A stretch of 14,982 nt of DNA from Elusimicrobiota bacterium (GTDB lineage: Bacteria > Elusimicrobiota > Elusimicrobia > 2-02-FULL-39-32): positions 1-14,982 of the forward strand of contig JAHFCA010000012.1 in assembly GCA_023249715.1 (NCBI GenBank), given 5' to 3'. The notes beneath the pieces are model-generated. The model saw nothing but the letters and a program-made list of their open reading frames with translations. It did no database searches and was not told the origin of the DNA. The translations under genes were made by a program, and so were the position numbers. Every line of letters begins with the position of its first letter. Position 1 is the first letter of the stretch. This document shows, in pieces, positions 14,237 to 14,982 of this stretch.

Positions 14237-14496
14237 TATTTAAATAGTTCTTCGGAGGGAACAAATTTAAGCGTGCGTTTGGGGGGCACGTGGACGGGAG
14301 CCATGGTCTTGGGGTTGTGCCGCTTTTGGGCTTTGCGAATCTTGGGATAGAGACTTCCAATTCCGGTCAGCACCACTTTTTCCCCCTTCCGCAAAGATTC
14401 CTGAATGGATTCAAAAAATTTATTCACTGCTCGTTCCGCTTCTTGCCGTTGCCCCAGCGTTTGGGTGAGCGCGGCAATAAAATCTAATTTATTCAT
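14167..14496 (-). CDS. HU/IHF-family DNA-binding protein with element-derived C-terminal extension
   Basis: The 109-residue protein starts with MNKLDFI and has HU/IHF features in order: helical dimerisation part, LTGIGSLYPKIR (43-54, compare GFGxF in HU), the DNA-arm segment KRHNPKTMAPVHVP (58-71), and KRTLKFVPSEELF (73-85). Family members end near residue 90, but this one continues for 22 residues (88-109) encoded by the right half of the palindromic element and stops at TGA at 14169-14167 inside it. The arm lacks the usual basic GRNP start (HNP instead) but keeps Asn-Pro, the intercalating Pro. It should bend DNA and organise the nucleoid. The start overlaps the gpsA stop by 4 bp (ATGA). 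The tail is polar and contains one Cys. Confidence 0.9.
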   Translation of the reverse strand: MNKLDFIAALTQTLGQRQEAERAVNKFFESIQESLRKGEKVVLTGIGSLYPKIRKAQKRHNPKTMAPVHVPPKRTLKFVPSEELFKYPRTDIGCENRDEKYGSDFGAKR

Positions 14497-14982
14497 TTAG
14501 AGCCTGTCTCAATTTCGTTTCCCAAGGGGCGGGTCATGAGATACTGCATTGATTCCCGAATGTTTTTCCCTTCATACAATACATGGTAAATCTCCGCGAT
14601 AATGGGGCAATCGCACTTATATTTTTGAATGATCTGGTAAGCCGATTTGGCGGTAGGATACCCTTCCGCGACCATGGTCATTTCCTTTAGGGCATCCCTG
14701 ACAGATTTTCCACTCCCCACTTTTTCTCCAAGGGAACGGTTTCTGGAATGTTGCGAAAGGCAGGTCACGACCAAGTCCCCCATTCCGGCCAAACCAAAGA
14801 AAGTTTCTTGTTTTGCCCCCATGGCTACGCCTACTTTTGCCATTTCATTTAGGCCACGGGTAATAAGGGCGGCCTTTGTGTTATCCCCTAACCCCAGGCC
14901 ATCGCAAGCGCCGGTGGCGATGGCAAAAACATTTTTTAAAGCGCCGCTCATTTCCACTCCTACCATATCCGAGTTGGTGTAA
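14493..14982 (-). CDS. gpsA: Glycerol-3-phosphate dehydrogenase [NAD(P)+], C-terminal part (partial)
   Basis: The reading frame is open to the window edge, so only the last 162 or so residues are seen and the true start lies beyond 14982. The sequence is the GpsA C-terminal domain: VGVEMSGALKN with the catalytic Lys, then GLGDNTKAALITRG, LAGMGDLVVTC, QHSRNRSLGEKVG and MVAEGYPTAKSAY. GpsA reduces dihydroxyacetone phosphate to sn-glycerol-3-phosphate, the backbone for phospholipids, in the cytoplasm. The stop TGA overlaps the HU start by 4 bp. An internal ATG at 14966 is not the start. Confidence 0.95.
   Translation of the reverse strand, partial: YTNSDMVGVEMSGALKNVFAIATGACDGLGLGDNTKAALITRGLNEMAKVGVAMGAKQETFFGLAGMGDLVVTCLSQHSRNRSLGEKVGSGKSVRDALKEMTMVAEGYPTAKSAYQIIQKYKCDCPIIAEIYHVLYEGKNIRESMQYLMTRPLGNEIETGSK

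Noticed and set aside
14073..14238. TA at both ends of the palindrome as proof of target-site duplication
   Set aside because: TA is its own reverse complement, so it cannot be told apart from two more bases of the inverted repeat.
14096..14350. Plus-strand and out-of-frame minus-strand (14130-14360) open frames over the palindrome and HU gene
   Set aside because: They overlap a confident HU gene and draw half of their sequence from the inverted repeat; no family resemblance.
1..14982. CRISPR array, integrase, toxin-antitoxin or phage-defence genes
   Set aside because: No spaced direct repeats and no such protein families were found; the window is mostly housekeeping and phosphate-uptake genes.

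Overview
The window is a single run of genes on the minus strand, so read it from high to low coordinates. It appears to come from a diderm (Gram-negative-type) bacterium of moderate to low GC. Two outer-membrane beta-barrel proteins with signal peptides and C-terminal Phe are present, with Shine-Dalgarno sites and standard stop codons (TAA, TAG, TGA all used). The combination of GH57 enzyme, MGDG-synthase-like glycosyltransferase, YfgM-like TPR protein and HU-MerR-tRNA-Pro cluster would fit a poorly cultured diderm phylum (Omnitrophota or Elusimicrobiota type). That placement is a guess and not proven by the sequence.

Layout, right to left. (1) 14982-13567: the 3' part of gpsA, an HU/IHF-type DNA-binding protein gene whose 3' end runs into a 162-bp imperfect palindrome, a MerR-family regulator with its own promoter, and tRNA-Pro(GGG). 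(2) 13530-10660: MGDG-synthase-like glycosyltransferase, acylphosphatase, group-2 sigma-70 factor and adenine phosphoribosyltransferase, all closely packed. (3) 10651-2818: a complete phosphate-acquisition locus: PhoB-like regulator, PhoR-like kinase, phosphate-type porin, PstS, PstC, PstA, two different PstB ATPases, and PhoU. (4) 2715-1: tRNA-Arg(CCU), a membrane-anchored TPR protein, a second outer-membrane barrel (alginate-export-like), and a GH57 glycoside hydrolase gene broken by an in-frame TAA.

Function. The porin would pass phosphate through the outer membrane, PstS binds it in the periplasm, PstC/PstA form the inner-membrane channel and the PstB pair powers it. PhoU and PhoR/PhoB sense and regulate. 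The sigma factor and glycolipid-type glycosyltransferase just upstream could belong to the same stress response, but that is inference.

Most interesting point: the two PstB proteins carry complementary defects. PstB1 has intact Walker A, Q-loop, Walker B and H-loop but a ruined signature (LSLEQ). PstB2 has a perfect LSGGQ signature but has lost the Q-loop Gln (Ala) and the switch His (Asn). This is the pattern of an obligate heterodimeric ABC ATPase with one consensus and one degenerate site, as known in TAP, CFTR or TM287/288. PstB is normally a homodimer. Second in interest is the palindromic element that supplies the last 22 codons and the stop of the HU gene.
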